Assembly: GCA_024741835.1 (NCBI GenBank)
Contig: JAENRP010000016.1
Location: forward strand, 5,987-69,986
Source of the DNA: Diplocarpon mali
Taxonomy: Eukaryota; Ascomycota; Leotiomycetes; Helotiales; Drepanopezizaceae
Length of the DNA stretch: 64,000 bases
Reading direction: 5' to 3'
Positions 12,147 to 24,911 of this stretch are shown here, piece after piece (the stretch's first letter is position 1; every line of letters begins with the position of its first letter). The notes beneath the pieces were generated by a model that had not been told where the DNA came from, did not search any database, and was given only the letters and a program-made list of their open reading frames with translations. The translations under genes and the position numbers were made by a program.

Positions 12147-13384
12147 CGGTTGTTATCGTCTGCGCTTCCAAGCTGAGATCCCATTCCAGTGAGGCCAATC
12201 AGCTTCTTATTACTCGAGGGACGACGCCGACAGCCGACGACGGCCGGATCTGGGGTTCTGGATATTACGGTGCAGAAACCCGGTCTCCACGTGAAGCAAT
12301 CCTGCTATACGTATAGCCTTCGTATCGCAAGGATTCATTTGACATATACCTTCCTACTCCCAATTTTCTTTATTTCGCAGACACTATGGGCTCAAACCTG
12401 CACATCAAGACTCCACAAACAAGGGCGATAGCCACTCAGAGTGCAGTACTATATTTTAGACTTTGAGACAGTGTTTTGACGCTGAAATCCTAAAAGCTCA
12501 CTGGCCCATGTAGAGGCTGGGGCTTATATCAAAGCTATATTAGCTCTAGCTCTATCGATTAGATATTAAAAGCACAACCAAATCAGTTTGGAATGTGCTT
12601 GTATCTTGCTGTAACAGTGGGGCTTCAACTGGTAATCGTAATCGTTGTTTTCCGCCCGATCGACTCACCCTTGAAGTGTGGGCTGTGTAGATTGGTGGGC
12701 TCTAACCCATGGGGCCTGCGAAACAAAACAGATCCGGAGTGCTGCACACGCACCCCACGAGCAAGCACCGCTGGAATCCCGAGCTCAGTCCCGCTGTGGG
12801 TGTAGGAAATAGCAGCCAAGGCACCATATCACAGGTATACTGAGAAAATTGAATGTTGAGAATCTTGGGAATCTTGAGAATCTTGAAACATGGTTCCCAC
12901 TGTAGCGGTCCGGTTGCTGAGATCATGCTCCTATCTCTACCTGGACCCGAGCGGGCATGCTCGATGTGTCTCTTTCGTTTGTCGAGGGCGTCGATGCTCG
13001 CAAGGTTCCTCGTGCCGATTGTGCCGATTTTCCATGACGAGCACTGCGCCGGCCGAAACCCGACCCGCCGCCGGGGGATGCTATAGCTGGGATGTGTGAA
13101 AACACCCGCGTTTCGTATGCCCACGGTTGGAGGGCGCTCGGTTGATTCTGCAAAAGCTGGGCCTCCTCTTTTCTGCGCTGCTGCATCTCAAGTCGCGGAG
13201 GAGAGTTGATCTTCCAGTGTGCTTGTGTTGAAATGCGTATGGGTAGGCTGTTCGGCGTGCACACAGTGCATCGTGTCTTTATCATCACATACTGGCGAGC
13301 CCCATCAGCTCCACGCCCCTAATGCCAACCATGCATACTAAGCAGCTTAGGCGTCGACTAGAATGTTCCCCCAGGTAGAGTATT
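12147..13384. other. Intergenic region
   Basis: This lies upstream of the transcription-factor-domain gene and contains its promoter. No open frame looks like a protein. A short AT-rich stretch at 12430-12600 and an imperfect GAATCTTG repeat at about 12855-12890 are the only visible structures. Confidence 0.5.
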
Positions 13385-13929
13385 ATGTCCATCTTCCGAA
13401 CCCAGACTCCGCTCCAGGCTCTAACCTGTGAGGACCAGCAGGACCAGCAGCAAGCAACTCCTCAACTGGCACCAGTTTCGAGTCCCCGCCCCGACGTCTT
13501 CCCTCCTCCGCACCAATATTCCTCCGCCTATTTCCAGACGCACCGCGCAATAATCGCAGCACCTGATTTGATCAAACGGATCACTCTGTCTCAGGATCAG
13601 ATTACCAGACATTAAGACTTACAACTCCATCTCTCGCCAAGCACGAGAGTATGGGAGTCGGTCCTCGGCAAGCGATCTGCAAGCGATCTGCAAGCGAGGA
13701 GCCAGCGGCAGAAGCGCGTCTGCTAAAAAGAAACGCAACATTCCAGACGCCCGGCCCCAGAACCGCAGCCCAGATAGGAGAGCCAACTCCCTCGAGCCCG
13801 GAAGAGATGAGGCAGAGTTTGGAGACTTCGGTCGGCGAGCCTGCGGATTTGCAGCCGGGTTCTACGAGGCTGGATTCGGCGCTTGAGAACGCGCAGATGC
13901 TTCGGCTGAGGGAGGCGCTCCGGAGATGA
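13385..13929 (+). CDS. Possible small hypothetical protein (weak)
   Basis: Two short frames follow each other on the + strand, 13385-13615 (76 aa) and 13651-13929 (92 aa). They are rich in Pro, Gln, Ser and Glu and match no family I recognise. I could not find a convincing GT..AG intron joining them. They may be separate chance frames or the remnant of a gene. Confidence 0.2.
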
Positions 13930-14643
13930 AGAGGCACAGGGAGTCTACGTTGGAGACGTGGAGACTTGCTCTAGGAGCGAGGAAGGTTCGCGAGAAAGGA
14001 AGTGCGGGGAGGTGAGGTGAGTCGAGGGATCTTCTTGATCTGTGATGGGTGGTGTGCTCTCTAGTGCGAAAACGAGAGTTGCTGGAGGAAGATGCCGGAT
14101 AATTTGGCTTTGGCCCGAAACGGACTCGGGAACGATTCGGCCACGGGGGTTTTGTCTGAGCTCGTTGTATCGCTTGTCGAGTGTTGATGGCGACCGGGTG
14201 TTGACCGTGGGTTGAGAAGATTGCCACTGGGCCGAGGCCTCGAAGCTCGCATCTCGTTTGTTTTCATCACGGCTGGTCGTGCTTCTGATTGATTGGCTGG
14301 GGTGATAACAGCTCTGGTTTTGTTGCACATCGCGAAAGGAGCCCGAAGTCCGTTCGGAGTACCTCCGAAATCCGCCTCGAGGTGCGGTCTCATCATGTGA
14401 TTGATCTCCTCTTCTTCTTAGCGTGTTACATCGGACAAGTCGCAGTGCCACAGGAGATGAGCCGGAGCCACTCATTCACGCTGAAAGAGTTTTCCCTCAT
14501 TGCATTTTGTTTTACTGTTGCGTTACATACACAGTCATCCAGTCAACTGATCCCGAAGACCAGAACCAGAATTCGCGCCAAATTACCTCTATCCATTACC
14601 CATCCCTGCAGTCGACATTAATGTCGAATGTCTGCTAATATAT
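13930..14643. other. Intergenic region downstream of CFEM gene
   Basis: Overlapping frames occur on both strands but none shows a domain or coding-like composition. It serves as the 3' flank of the CFEM gene, whose stop lies at 14644. Confidence 0.45.
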
Positions 14644-15258
14644 CTAAAAAATAGTAAGTGCAGCGACAGCAACTATCAACAGACCTCCTGTAACAGCGTT
14701 CAATTGTGAACCGGCGCTAACTGGAACCTCAGTAGGTGTAGAGGGGGTGCTGTTCGCGGAGGTCGTTGGCACGATGACAGCTGACGTGGAATTGATTGAT
14801 GCGGGAGACGAGACATAGGTTGAAGCTGCAGACGAGTATGAGCTTGGCGCAGTGCTCGCTGGCGAGGTCAACGCGGCAACGCTGGTGGATGTGGACTTGA
14901 CTGATGTAGTCGCGATAGCAGTCGTCGCATCCGCCGGGTAGGAAAGCGCAGCAGATTTCACCGCATCGCATTGTGCCATGGCAGCAGCCAGCACATCTAA
15001 GCCGAGTCAGCGGATGTCGATGGCCATGACAGTAGTCGACCAACCAAGAGCTTTGTCTCCACAGGCAGATAAAACGCAAGGTGTTGAAGCCTGTTGGATA
15101 GCAGGCATATTTGTGCATTGACACTGCACGTCGGTCGGTCCGCAGGGCGTTGAGGACGCAACAGCATCCGAGATGCATTTTGTTGCGCAAGCCGGAATCT
15201 GAGCAGTGGTTATACCAGCCAGGGCCAGCAGCGCAACGCCGGAGAGCGAATAGTTCAT
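14644..15258 (-). CDS. CFEM domain GPI-anchored cell-surface protein
   Basis: Two exons, 15258-15045 and 14996-14644, flank a 48-bp intron (GTTGGT...CTTAG, with CTGAC near its end). The product is 188 aa. Residues 1-19 are a signal peptide (MNYSLSGVALLALAGITTA). The CFEM domain follows with its eight cysteines in the usual order: CATKC, PCG, QCQC, PCVLSAC, then a last Cys after the intron in AAMAQCDAV. This last Cys is restored only by splicing, which supports the model. A long Ser/Thr-rich stalk, likely O-glycosylated, leads to a hydrophobic C-terminal tail (GGLLIVAVAALTIF) typical of a GPI-anchor signal. CFEM proteins sit in the fungal wall or membrane; some bind haem or iron and some act in host contact. 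Which role applies here cannot be told. Confidence 0.9.
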
Positions 15259-18227
15259 ATTGATGGTCGGGATATTGGTATGGGTTGCCGTAAGCGAGTG
15301 TTGAGCAACAAGAGGTAACGGTATAGCGACTGACAGGCTTTTGGAATGGGAGAATAGCGTAGAGAGGAGGCGCTGGCCAGGTGTTTATATACCAATACAG
15401 GATGAGGCCGAGTCCTCTGAGTTTGCCATCAAAGGTAACTTGCGGGACTGTGCAAACAGACGCGTATGCAAGGAGTCGATTTGAGGACAACACATGTATG
15501 CCTGTGCTCCGTCCCGGTTGCCAATGAGAAAGAGAGGAAATCGCCAATAGTCACATTCTGGGCTGTGCGGCTAACGTTGTCTCGTTTGGGCCACGGCGTC
15601 TAAAAGATCCATCGGGGTGTCAATTCGCAGGCAGGCTTCTCTTGCAACGGAGATCTCCGGCCCTTTCGGAATATTCTCATTCGAAGCTCGCAGGCCGAGT
15701 AGGTTCACCTTCATCGCTGCGGGAGCAACTAGAAGCCAGCGAGCCAGACATATTTCGACGCTGTCGCCCAAGCTTAGCATCTCTCGTGCTGGTGGCGCTG
15801 AAGGATCTTTCGAGATCGGGCAGTCAATGTGTCTGACTAGCCCTTTGTTGTTTTGCTTCTTTCGGGCTGGAGCTGCAAGCCTCAAGAGATTTCTGGGGTA
15901 GTGCATGGATATTTATAGATTGATCACTCCCCGGGGTAATAGCGCCGATCCTGGAATGCGTTCAATTGATGCGCAACCAGAGAGCCGAGGTTTTTACTTG
16001 CTTGTGGCATCTGGCTTCGCGTCGTCCATTCTCAAAGTGGCAGGCTGTGTTTTCTTTTCGGCTCCGGGGTCCACATGTCACTTATTCCTACCAGGGATGA
16101 GGAGCGCGGAGTACGGAGCACGGCGCATGGCGAAGAAGGCAGGTCGAAGCAGACGGAAAATGTGCTGCCCACATAAGGTTTGGGACTTTCTTTTCAAGGG
16201 GCATTGTGTCTGGCGAGCGAGATCTCATGCGACGATGCAAAAACCCGGAGATGGCGTTTGTGAAGGCCAGATGGCTGTCTGTGTCCCAGAGACGTCAACC
16301 AAGTTGTGCGAGCGTAATCTACTTCGTGACAGGGGTTGCGCGATCGACAATATCTTTGGTAGAGTGGTAATACTTTTCTCTTGGGCGCCTTTTATTTTCA
16401 ACTAGACCTGAGGCCGGTTGCTTTGTTTACAGGTCCCCCTTCGACTCCTCGAAATGCATTTTTTGTCTTTTACCGTTGCCATCTCACTATCGTGGCTCTG
16501 GCGTACAGCCTCAATGATTTCACCGCTTTGAAGTCAAGTATGCGATTTTGTCCCTCAGTTTGTTCGAATGGGCTGTCGGACGGAGACGACGAGTAAGTTA
16601 CACACGCTGTTGATAAAAGTAGCTAGCTGATCGCGAGTAGTCCGCTGCCCTGATCGTAAGAAACTTAGGCTTACGAACTGATCTAAATCGCTGGATAACA
16701 ACTGCTCTCCACTACCAATCCAGGCGAACAAACCCAGCCAGTGTCCTGAGGTCATAAGAAAGGTACGTACTACTCTCCCGAACGATGGAATGTTTTCAAG
16801 CTGCTTGAATGCGGGAATAATGGACCCTGGCAGCGATATCTGGGGCCAGGAACGTATTCTCCGGGCAGCGAATTGCCTGGTGAGATGAGTCGAAAGTCCA
16901 CTACCCATGTTCTCGGACATGGACTGAGACTTGAGGCATTGCCGTTCCATCGAAGAGCTTTTGTAATGGCCGTACATGAGTTCTGGCCTTTCCGGAAAAG
17001 CGAGCCGAACAACACCAGAGTGCTCGTATATTTTCGGCGGTACAAAAATCCTCTATTACAGCTTTTGGAAGGCTCAGCAGCGGAATTCGGTGCGCTCGCA
17101 TCAAGCAGGATTCCTATATCTGGCGACTACTTCAATCGTTACTTGATGATTCTTTTGGTTTCTCGATTCGGGTATTGCTACGTACGAGATATTCCCTCCT
17201 CCTGCTGTTCACTTTGAGAGTTTTCCTCTTCTCGGCCCTATTCTGCTCTGTTTTCAGGCCCAGTTGCTGTTTTGTACTCGCTTAGTACCACAGGTTTGCC
17301 GTGCCCTCTGGGCGTACATGCTGCAACCAGATATTCGAGCCGAAATTCGTTGCCACTCTCTTAGTCCGACTCATATAAATTTGCCACTGGTTTGGAATCA
17401 GAATATTTCCTGCGTCTCGTGTTCGAGAGCATCATTGTAATTTGCGTCCTTCTAAACGTCTTCGAGCGATCAAACCCTGCACTCGAGGTGTCAGCGGTAT
17501 ACACATATACATGTACAATTGATGGGGATTTGGAAGTCAATAGCCTTTATCCCCACAACAACACCATCTGAAATCATCAAATTTACAGAAGAGCCCCTAA
17601 AGGCTCTACCTATCCAATCAAACTCGCGACGGAATAACACGCTCTAGGAAGCACTGCATGAGACACCTCGCAAATTATTGCCACTCCCATCTGGCCGTTG
17701 CTCGATTGACTTGAGCCACTGAGTATCCTGGCTTATCCGGATACTCACCTCTACAAATCGATTTATTCAAGGAGCTGGAGCATGCTGTGTTTTTTTCTCG
17801 CTCTTCTCTTTCTTTATCGATCCCGGGATTGGTAGTCTGTCACGCGGAAGGTAAGGTACTAGGTAGGGTAGTCTCAGGAATCAATCAATCAGCCTCCTCA
17901 AAAACGGGTAATATCGTGAATGCTGTCTACTTACAGGTTCCTCCTAGAAACCATAGTGTTTCATCTCGAGAAACGGCGCCAGTCAACACTTGGTGAAGAG
18001 TCAGAATTGCGATCCACATACCTACATATTGCACTGACTTTTTACGTTGCTGAAAATGAAACATCTCTGGTTTTCTTCGCCCCCTCCTTTACCAGTATAA
18101 ATTCAACACATTCTTTCAACCTTACCACAACCTCTTTAAGTTTTCGGGATAACAAAACACCATTTTATCCCCTCGTTGACAGTCACTGTACTTCAAATAT
18201 TTGTCGTGCTTCGACCTATCCCCAACC
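15259..18227. other. Intergenic region, no supported gene
   Basis: The left part contains the promoter of the CFEM gene. Frames at 15571-15906 (-), 15905-16405 (+) and 16555-16977 (-) are open for 110-166 codons but show no domain, and their Arg/Cys-rich composition looks like chance. From about 16400 the DNA becomes more AT-rich toward the ankyrin pseudogene. The final 200 bp include the likely old promoter and leader of that gene. Confidence 0.5.
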
Positions 18228-21200
18228 ATGGTTACTCTCGCCGAGTCGAGGGATCTCATTAGGTTCCCCGTGCTTCCTTCCAGCACCGTCAAAGAATTCA
18301 TACCATACTTCTCTAAGAGTCAAGACATACCCCTCAGCACACTTCTTGAACATATCAAGAGATTTGAGGGCGAGCTTCGGAAGGCCTATGCTCAGCAACC
18401 TGATCACGATGTTGTCAAAGATAGGAAAGACAATCTTGTTCCGATCTTTGATGGCCACGAGCTGGAACTCAGGATTCGGGCACGATCATTGGAGACCGAG
18501 CCTGACAACGTTAAAACCAAGTAAGGAGTTGGTGCGCACTTAAACGCCGATCGATTGCTTACCTGGTTAAGGTACGTCATGAGTTTGAAAGATGTGGACC
18601 GGAAGGCAAACTACAGCACTGCTGTAGTTACTTCACTCAAGGACTTTCAGCGTAACTTCAATCTCTTCTCCGAATAATCTCTCGGGTCAGTACATTCCGG
18701 CCCCGAAAAATCCTCATTCCTGGCGGCAAGTAGTAAGTTGTTTGCAATACTTCTATGCCTCATGGCGCATCATAATCTAATAAGATGGCTTTTTAAGTGA
18801 TCTCGATTGGAGCAATGCTGTCGCGGCTGGTTCTGCTGTGACTACGGCGCTACTTCCAATCCCCGAGAAATGGGATGGTCGTAAGCGAAGCTTGAGAGAG
18901 TTATATCATGAGCATCTTGCCCCAGGAAGTGATGTTGAACTGTTCCTCTGCTGCTTAAACGAATATCAGGTTTGGAAAAGATTAAGCACATCGAGAAATT
19001 ATCAAGGACAGTATCCTCCATAAGACGACCAGCATCCGAGCCAAGAACGCAATTACCATTGCTAGTCAACACCCGACTCGGCAAGTTCAAATTGTCCTAC
19101 GTCTCTATGCTTCGATCTCACAAATTATCACCGGCTTCCGTATGGTGTGTGATTTCTCTCCAATTTGTCCTTTGCATCAGAGATCTCGACTCCCGAGACA
19201 TATTCTAGAACTCTGTCTTGGGATCTGAGGTTTTGAGTTCTCCGATGTTAACGAAAAGAAGACTAATTTATTTAAAGTGTTGCACGTGTGCTGTCTATGA
19301 TGGAAATCAAGTGTATACGGTCCCTAGGAATGCAGCATCTTTTGCCACGTAGTGCAATACCATCGATCTCACTCGGCGATCCCCATAATACGAGAAGCGC
19401 CGTTCAAAATACAACCATTGTGGGTTCGAAGTTTATTGGCCTCTCCAAGATCGTACCCGTATTGATCCTACTGTCTTCGAACGCTCGTTCGGTCGAACCC
19501 ATGGTCTTGCAAGGTTGTTAATTCTCGAGAAGCTACCCAAGACCATTGATCGAGAGTCGTATGTGGACCAGCGCCGTACTGAACGTGGCCGATCGGCCTT
19601 GCACCGAAATTACCGTAACAAGTTCCGCGCATGGGTGAAAATATCAAGGACGTGGAGGAAGACGAGGTTGCTAATGAGTCGATCATAAGGAGGTCGCTTC
19701 GTACCGAACGATGAATGTACCGTATGGTCCAAAGTATCAAGCCGTGCAGATAAACCGACTGCTTTTTGCAAAATACTCCATCTCAATGCGGAATGAAACT
19801 AGCAAGAAGATCGCGAGGTGTACCTGCACAGGCATCCCGCTTCTTCGGTACAGCCGACGAAGTCTTGCAGGACTGTTGTGGATACTGTCCCGTACCAAAA
19901 ACAGACGAGGAAATCGAAATCGCCCTAGAAGAAAACAAGACGTACATCTCGGTACCTATATATTTTACAGTGGATGATCCAGGGCGACAAGAAATTGGAT
20001 TCTTCAAACTAATTACTGACGACGAGTGGATTACTATGGCATATATTGGCGATACTGCACATCTCTGTCAGGCGATTGTCGATGGCCTTCTGGATCATGT
20101 CCAAGAATGGTGCTCTCAACCAGAAGTTGATGTGAATCGACGAGATCACGTAGGAAGAGCTCCACTTCATCTTGCCACCATGGCCTCGACTACAGAAATC
20201 GTCTAATGTTTGATCGATAATGGTGCCAGATTGATTGCTCGTCTTTTTGATGGCAAAACAGCTCTTTATGAGCCGAGGAGACATTCCCAAGTGGCTGAAG
20301 ACATCATTAACGAGGGTGGTGAAGACGACATGGGGGAAGACGACATAGGGGGAGATACAAGTGTGTCCGAGTCGGAGGCTTCTGAAAACATACTAGAAAA
20401 TGAACAAGGGTCAGACGTTATGAAAACAGATTATTTCGTTGAAATTAACTGGAAACCAAAAGATGGAGTCAGTAGATTCACAAGTATACTCTTGGCCTTC
20501 AGAAAAAACACGCTTAAAAGCTCTGCTCAGGGTAGGAGGATATTCCAGAGGATTCCCCCGAAGATCCAGATATCTATGAGATTGATGTCATTGCTTGGCA
20601 CTATAGCTTGTCTCCCCTCTACCCTGCGATACTCAAAGGCAATCTCGGCATCATCGAATTTCTTTTGTCTGAGTACGGTGCTGATGTTTAGCTACCTGTC
20701 AAGTAAGCCAGAAGTTATGTTCTCTACTGTAACCTCGTACCTATTCGAGTCGATACTGATGAGCCGCAGGGTATTAACACTCGGGTCAAATTGCCCACGT
20801 GGAGCAATCATGTCAACCTTTCTTACTCTTTCGCTCCTCGCCGTAAAAGCCAGAGAAGTTGAATATTTGCTACTTCGACTAGGCGCTACGTCTACCTAAG
20901 CCGACATGAACCCCTACAGCGTGTTTCATTATGCTTTATCTCAAAATAGGGACGATATCTTAGACATTCTACTATCTGACGACAAGCGGGCAGCACTCAG
21001 CGTGCTCAACAATGTTGGCAAAGGACTTGGGTGGAGAAGGCAGGGCTATACATCTCTGACGACTGCCATTGACGGCGGTAATGAAGCGTGCAAAGTTCGT
21101 CGAGATCTGGATGGCTCAGTATCATAAAGACGACTAATATAATTTGCGAAAATGATGGTCTATGAGACCTGCCGACAGTGACGATGAGGACTCGGATGAT

Positions 21201-22810
21201 GGTTACGGTCATGGGGGTAAGTTTCTGCCTTCAATTCTGCGTTCCCAGTGCTAATACAAACAGTTCTCTCTGTCTTTTCTGACTAGTCAGTGATCATTTC
21301 ACTATAGACAATTTCGGGGGGGTTCCCACCATCGTCAAGAGTAATGTCTTGTCGCTGGAGATGATTGAATGATCCGCGAAAATGGATCATTCTAAACGCT
21401 CAGCCCTCCTCGGATTATCTACGCACGCGAATGACATGGAGCCCTTGATATTCGTCATTGGATTTGGAGCCGAACAGAGAGCACTTGCTGCAGAAGAGGA
21501 AGATGACCAGACGTGCTACACAGTCAGCCAATCTGCCTTCTATGCTGCACTAAATCTAGGTAGAACCTCCATGCTTGCTGAGATTATTCGATCAACCGAT
21601 GTTGGTATTCCTCTCAACGACCTTGTCCAAAAGAGCGGAGTCGAGATCAGAACAAAGCCTCGATACTACCAAGGTCTTAGTCTCTGCGGAAAGAAGAGAA
21701 CTGAGTAGACGCAAGCCCCTGGAGTCGCTGCAAAAATTCTTGAGGAGAAGATTCCGCCTCTACTTCAGGCTGCGCTCCATCCATCAATCTAATCTGTCGA
21801 GTGGTTCATGAGCGACGCTCCACTCGAAAGATACAAAGAATTTGCAGCAAGTAACAAGTATAACAAGAGAATCAAGACTTTGGCTGACTCCAGGAAAGTA
21901 TTATGTAGGGCAGCCAGAAGCTGGCTGAGTGCGAAAAGCAAGTCTTCACTCACTCTTACAACATTAGAAACTGCAGCTAATAAGATTCTAGGCGAACTTG
22001 TTATTTATTGCACAATATTTAATAGTCCATTGAATTATGATGATAGGACCAAGTAATATGCCCTGATAAAGCACCTTGTATCTGTCGCTCTTGAAAATCT
22101 CAAGCAAAGGTCTTTTGAGAATTGGACGCTACTGCAACCGTCTGTTCTCATCCATCGGCCGGAAGTTGCTAGATATCTTTTGTCTGGAGGATCAAACCTA
22201 CGGCATTGTGACAAAGCTGGTCGGAACATCACTCAAAATATGGTCATTTTCAAGATTGGAGCAAAGACAGATCCTAAGAAGCTAAACCAGTTGGTTAGTC
22301 TCTTCGACAAAGCTGCCGTTGGAGGAATGCTTCTAGAGCGTTACACCAAGAAACCAGTTGCTTTAAAGCCAATTTCTTACTGGATGGCGGACAATTGCAG
22401 AAGTCATAGAAAGCCAGAAATTGTCACTATCCCGTCCAAATACTCAAATGGCAAGGACTTGGCAATGATTAATCGTAAAGGATACCTGCTGCTGCATATT
22501 GCAATCAAGCAATCATTAGGCAGCATAGCATCCTTTCTTCTATCTCTGAACCCGGTCCTCCTTTAAAAGGAGAACTCAACAGGCCGAACTTCTCTGGGGA
22601 TGTCATGTAATATTTACATTGCTTCACAAGCCGAAAATCCACTCAGTGTAGGGGATATGAACAGCAACTATTATCCTGGACAGCACGACTATAACCAAGC
22701 TGCGCAAAGATCCGCCTGCGAATTCATCAACGATGAGGACGGGCCCGAGGAGAGCAAGCAGTATACCTGGGAGATCTGCGCAGGCGTTGATGCTGACATG
22801 GCCTAGGATG
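18228..22810 (+). pseudogene. Degraded ankyrin-repeat protein gene
   Basis: The remains of one large fungal ankyrin-repeat gene run along the + strand. The start is intact (MVTLAESRDLIRFPVLPSS) and a plausible intron follows codon 99. The frame then stops at TAA 18675. Recognisable segments continue: LLPIPEKWDG (about 18850), HIEKLSRT, WPLQDRTRIDPTVFERSF (about 19440), DDPGRQEIGF and GRAPLHLATM (about 20150), then ankyrin-like NPYSVFHYALSQNRDD (20906), LLGLSTHAND (21400) and a C-terminal block around 22180-22560. In-frame stops occur at 19350 (TAG), 20204, 20897 and 22054 (all TAA), and frameshifts near 19640 and 20510. At 20204 and 20897 known relatives, as I recall them, carry Gln, so CAA-to-TAA is likely. 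No full-length protein can be made. Confidence 0.85.
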
Positions 22811-24911
22811 GAGACGAAAAACGAAAAAGGTATATTGTGAGTCTTTCCAAGGCGAATGAGGTTACGGAGAGTCGCCAATATGAAGATTGAATACAGGGGA
22901 TGCCATATTATTGTCAATGGCGGCTTGGTGGATGGGGAAAGTAAGCCTGATGTTGTTTCGCCATGGCTTGGGAACATGTGATTTTTTTTTGTTAGAAGCG
23001 AGGGACTAGCCAGGCTGAGCTTAGGTGTATGCTTCTCTAATATCAGAGGCTCTGTGCAAATACTGTTGTGGATGTCAACTCGACAGATCTATTTAATAAT
23101 ATGGATGATGCGGGCTTGTGTCGCCTATGACGGGTAGCTATGACATCACGCCTTACATCTACAAGAGAAGCTGGCGGCCGATAAATCGTAACTAGCGGGG
23201 TGCTACAGACCTTCCCTTAGGATAATACTCTGGACTTGTTGCTATAGACGAAATTTCCTATCGCCTGGAGACAGCTTAGCTACCCAAGAGTCACGGGGGA
23301 CATGGATGTGTTTTCTTTGTCAGGGAGCGTAAGCGAGCCCCTTATTTGCCTGTAGACTCTAGACCTTGCTCGACTTGAAAATTTACCAGCTCTCCTCGGT
23401 AGGTGCATAATAGTAGCTTTCCTTTGGCGAAGCTTTGACTCTTGTAGGTAAGCGGAGAAGTCCAAGTCCTTGTTTTGTGTAGAAAGTTAACAAATCTATA
23501 GAAATTTGCATAATAGAGCAGTAGTCCTTCGGCGAAGCTTCAGCCATATTGGGCAAGTATAAAAATCTTAGGATATATGTAGTCTGAGAAGCTAGCAATT
23601 CTATGCAAAAATTCAAAACAGAGCAGGAACTTTCTCTGGGCAAAGCTTTTAACTGTAATGGGTAAGTACCGAAATCTAATTTGCAACTATGCTGAAAAGC
23701 TCGTTCGGTTTAAAGGTCTACCGTATCTTTAGAACCTTGTCCCAAAACGCGAACGCGTGAAGGCTAACTAATCCTTCGATGTAGCCAAATTCTGTCTCTC
23801 GGATATGTGTCGTTGAATTTCTCCCTTACTATTTACTCCTTTTCTGCGAGCTTTTTCTTACCATCATAGATTGAAGGGTTTGGCTTAAATTTGAAGGTTA
23901 AAATATTTGTTCAATTTATTTAGAGCTACAACCATGTAAAGGGAGCAGGATACTATAAAGAATGCATCCCGATACTATTATATATAATAGAGTTCAAATT
24001 AGCTTCAAGAAGCCGATGCCAGCTAGTCTAAATTTGTCGAAAAGATAGATATGTTCAAAGCAAAATACTTCTAAAGAATCTTGCGAGGGAATTAGTCTAT
24101 GAAAATATCAAGCCCATTGCAACTTTTCCCCATTTCTCTATCCCCAAGGCCGCATCTTTCTTGAAAAGCTACATAGTCTTTTACTCGATCAAGCCAACTT
24201 TTCGATGCCGCGATTCATGGAACCGAACAGGGCCTGAACAGAATATGCGAAATTCTCGGGACAGAAGATTATATCCAGTCCTGTATCCATTTATCTCTGC
24301 AACGATTCGAAGCCCTCGAATGGGATGCGATTATTCATAGAGATGAAGGTAGCAAGGGAGTATGGCTGGATAAGAGGGTGTAAGGCCGAGAAGATCTGTT
24401 GCTTACATATTCTGGTGGAGGGGCAGCTCCCCTCGCTTCCGTCAACGCCTCTCCTCGACCTGCAGGTTGGTCTTGCTTATTAGTTCCGTGCTGGCCAGCA
24501 TCCAAATCACGTCTTTCATGCAGGCTTCGTATCGCCGGAGTCAGCGAACAACCACATAGCCACACACAATATCACGTTCCTGGGAGCGGGGCCGTGTCTT
24601 GGAGTCTCGGGAGCTGCCAATCTCGGCTCAAATGCTTGGTACCCACCGCATCTCGATATAATTCCAGCTCTAAGACAACAGTCTCTGCAGCGGAGAACCG
24701 CTGGCTTTACCAGTTTGGGGTGTATCCGTGATATTACTTGTCTGCACGATATACAGCCATGGCACCTTGCGATAGCTGGATGGCCATGTATAAATCGAGG
24801 CTCTTCCGGGGTCCGGAGGACCTGACCATCGACTCGGAATCAAGTGTTGCGTCCTTTGTTTACTCCTTAACCGCTCAATCGCTAGAGGAAATTCAGGGCT
24901 TGGGACTCATC
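22811..24911. other. AT-rich intergenic region
   Basis: No gene is supported. The stretch is AT-rich and includes a decayed tandem repeat at 23400-23700. The right end, from about 24330, is the upstream region of the M28 peptidase gene; a TATAAAT sequence at 24788 lies about 125 bp before that gene's ATG and is a possible core promoter element. Confidence 0.5.
23400..23700. repeat. Decayed ~105-bp tandem repeat (about three units)
   Basis: The GGCGAAGCTT motif at 23426 recurs at 23531 and, as GGCAAAGCTT, at about 23639, giving a 105-108 bp period. Neighbouring words such as GCATAATAG, AGAGCAG and GGTAAG also recur at similar offsets. On the - strand the units read as related roughly 35-residue segments (LYLPNMAEASPKDYC, LRLPTRVKASPKESY). 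The units are diverged, so the array is old or mutated. Confidence 0.65.

Noticed and set aside
15571..16405. Two neighbouring frames of 111 and 166 codons
   Set aside because: They lie on opposite strands, show no domain, and are Arg/Cys-rich, as expected for chance frames.
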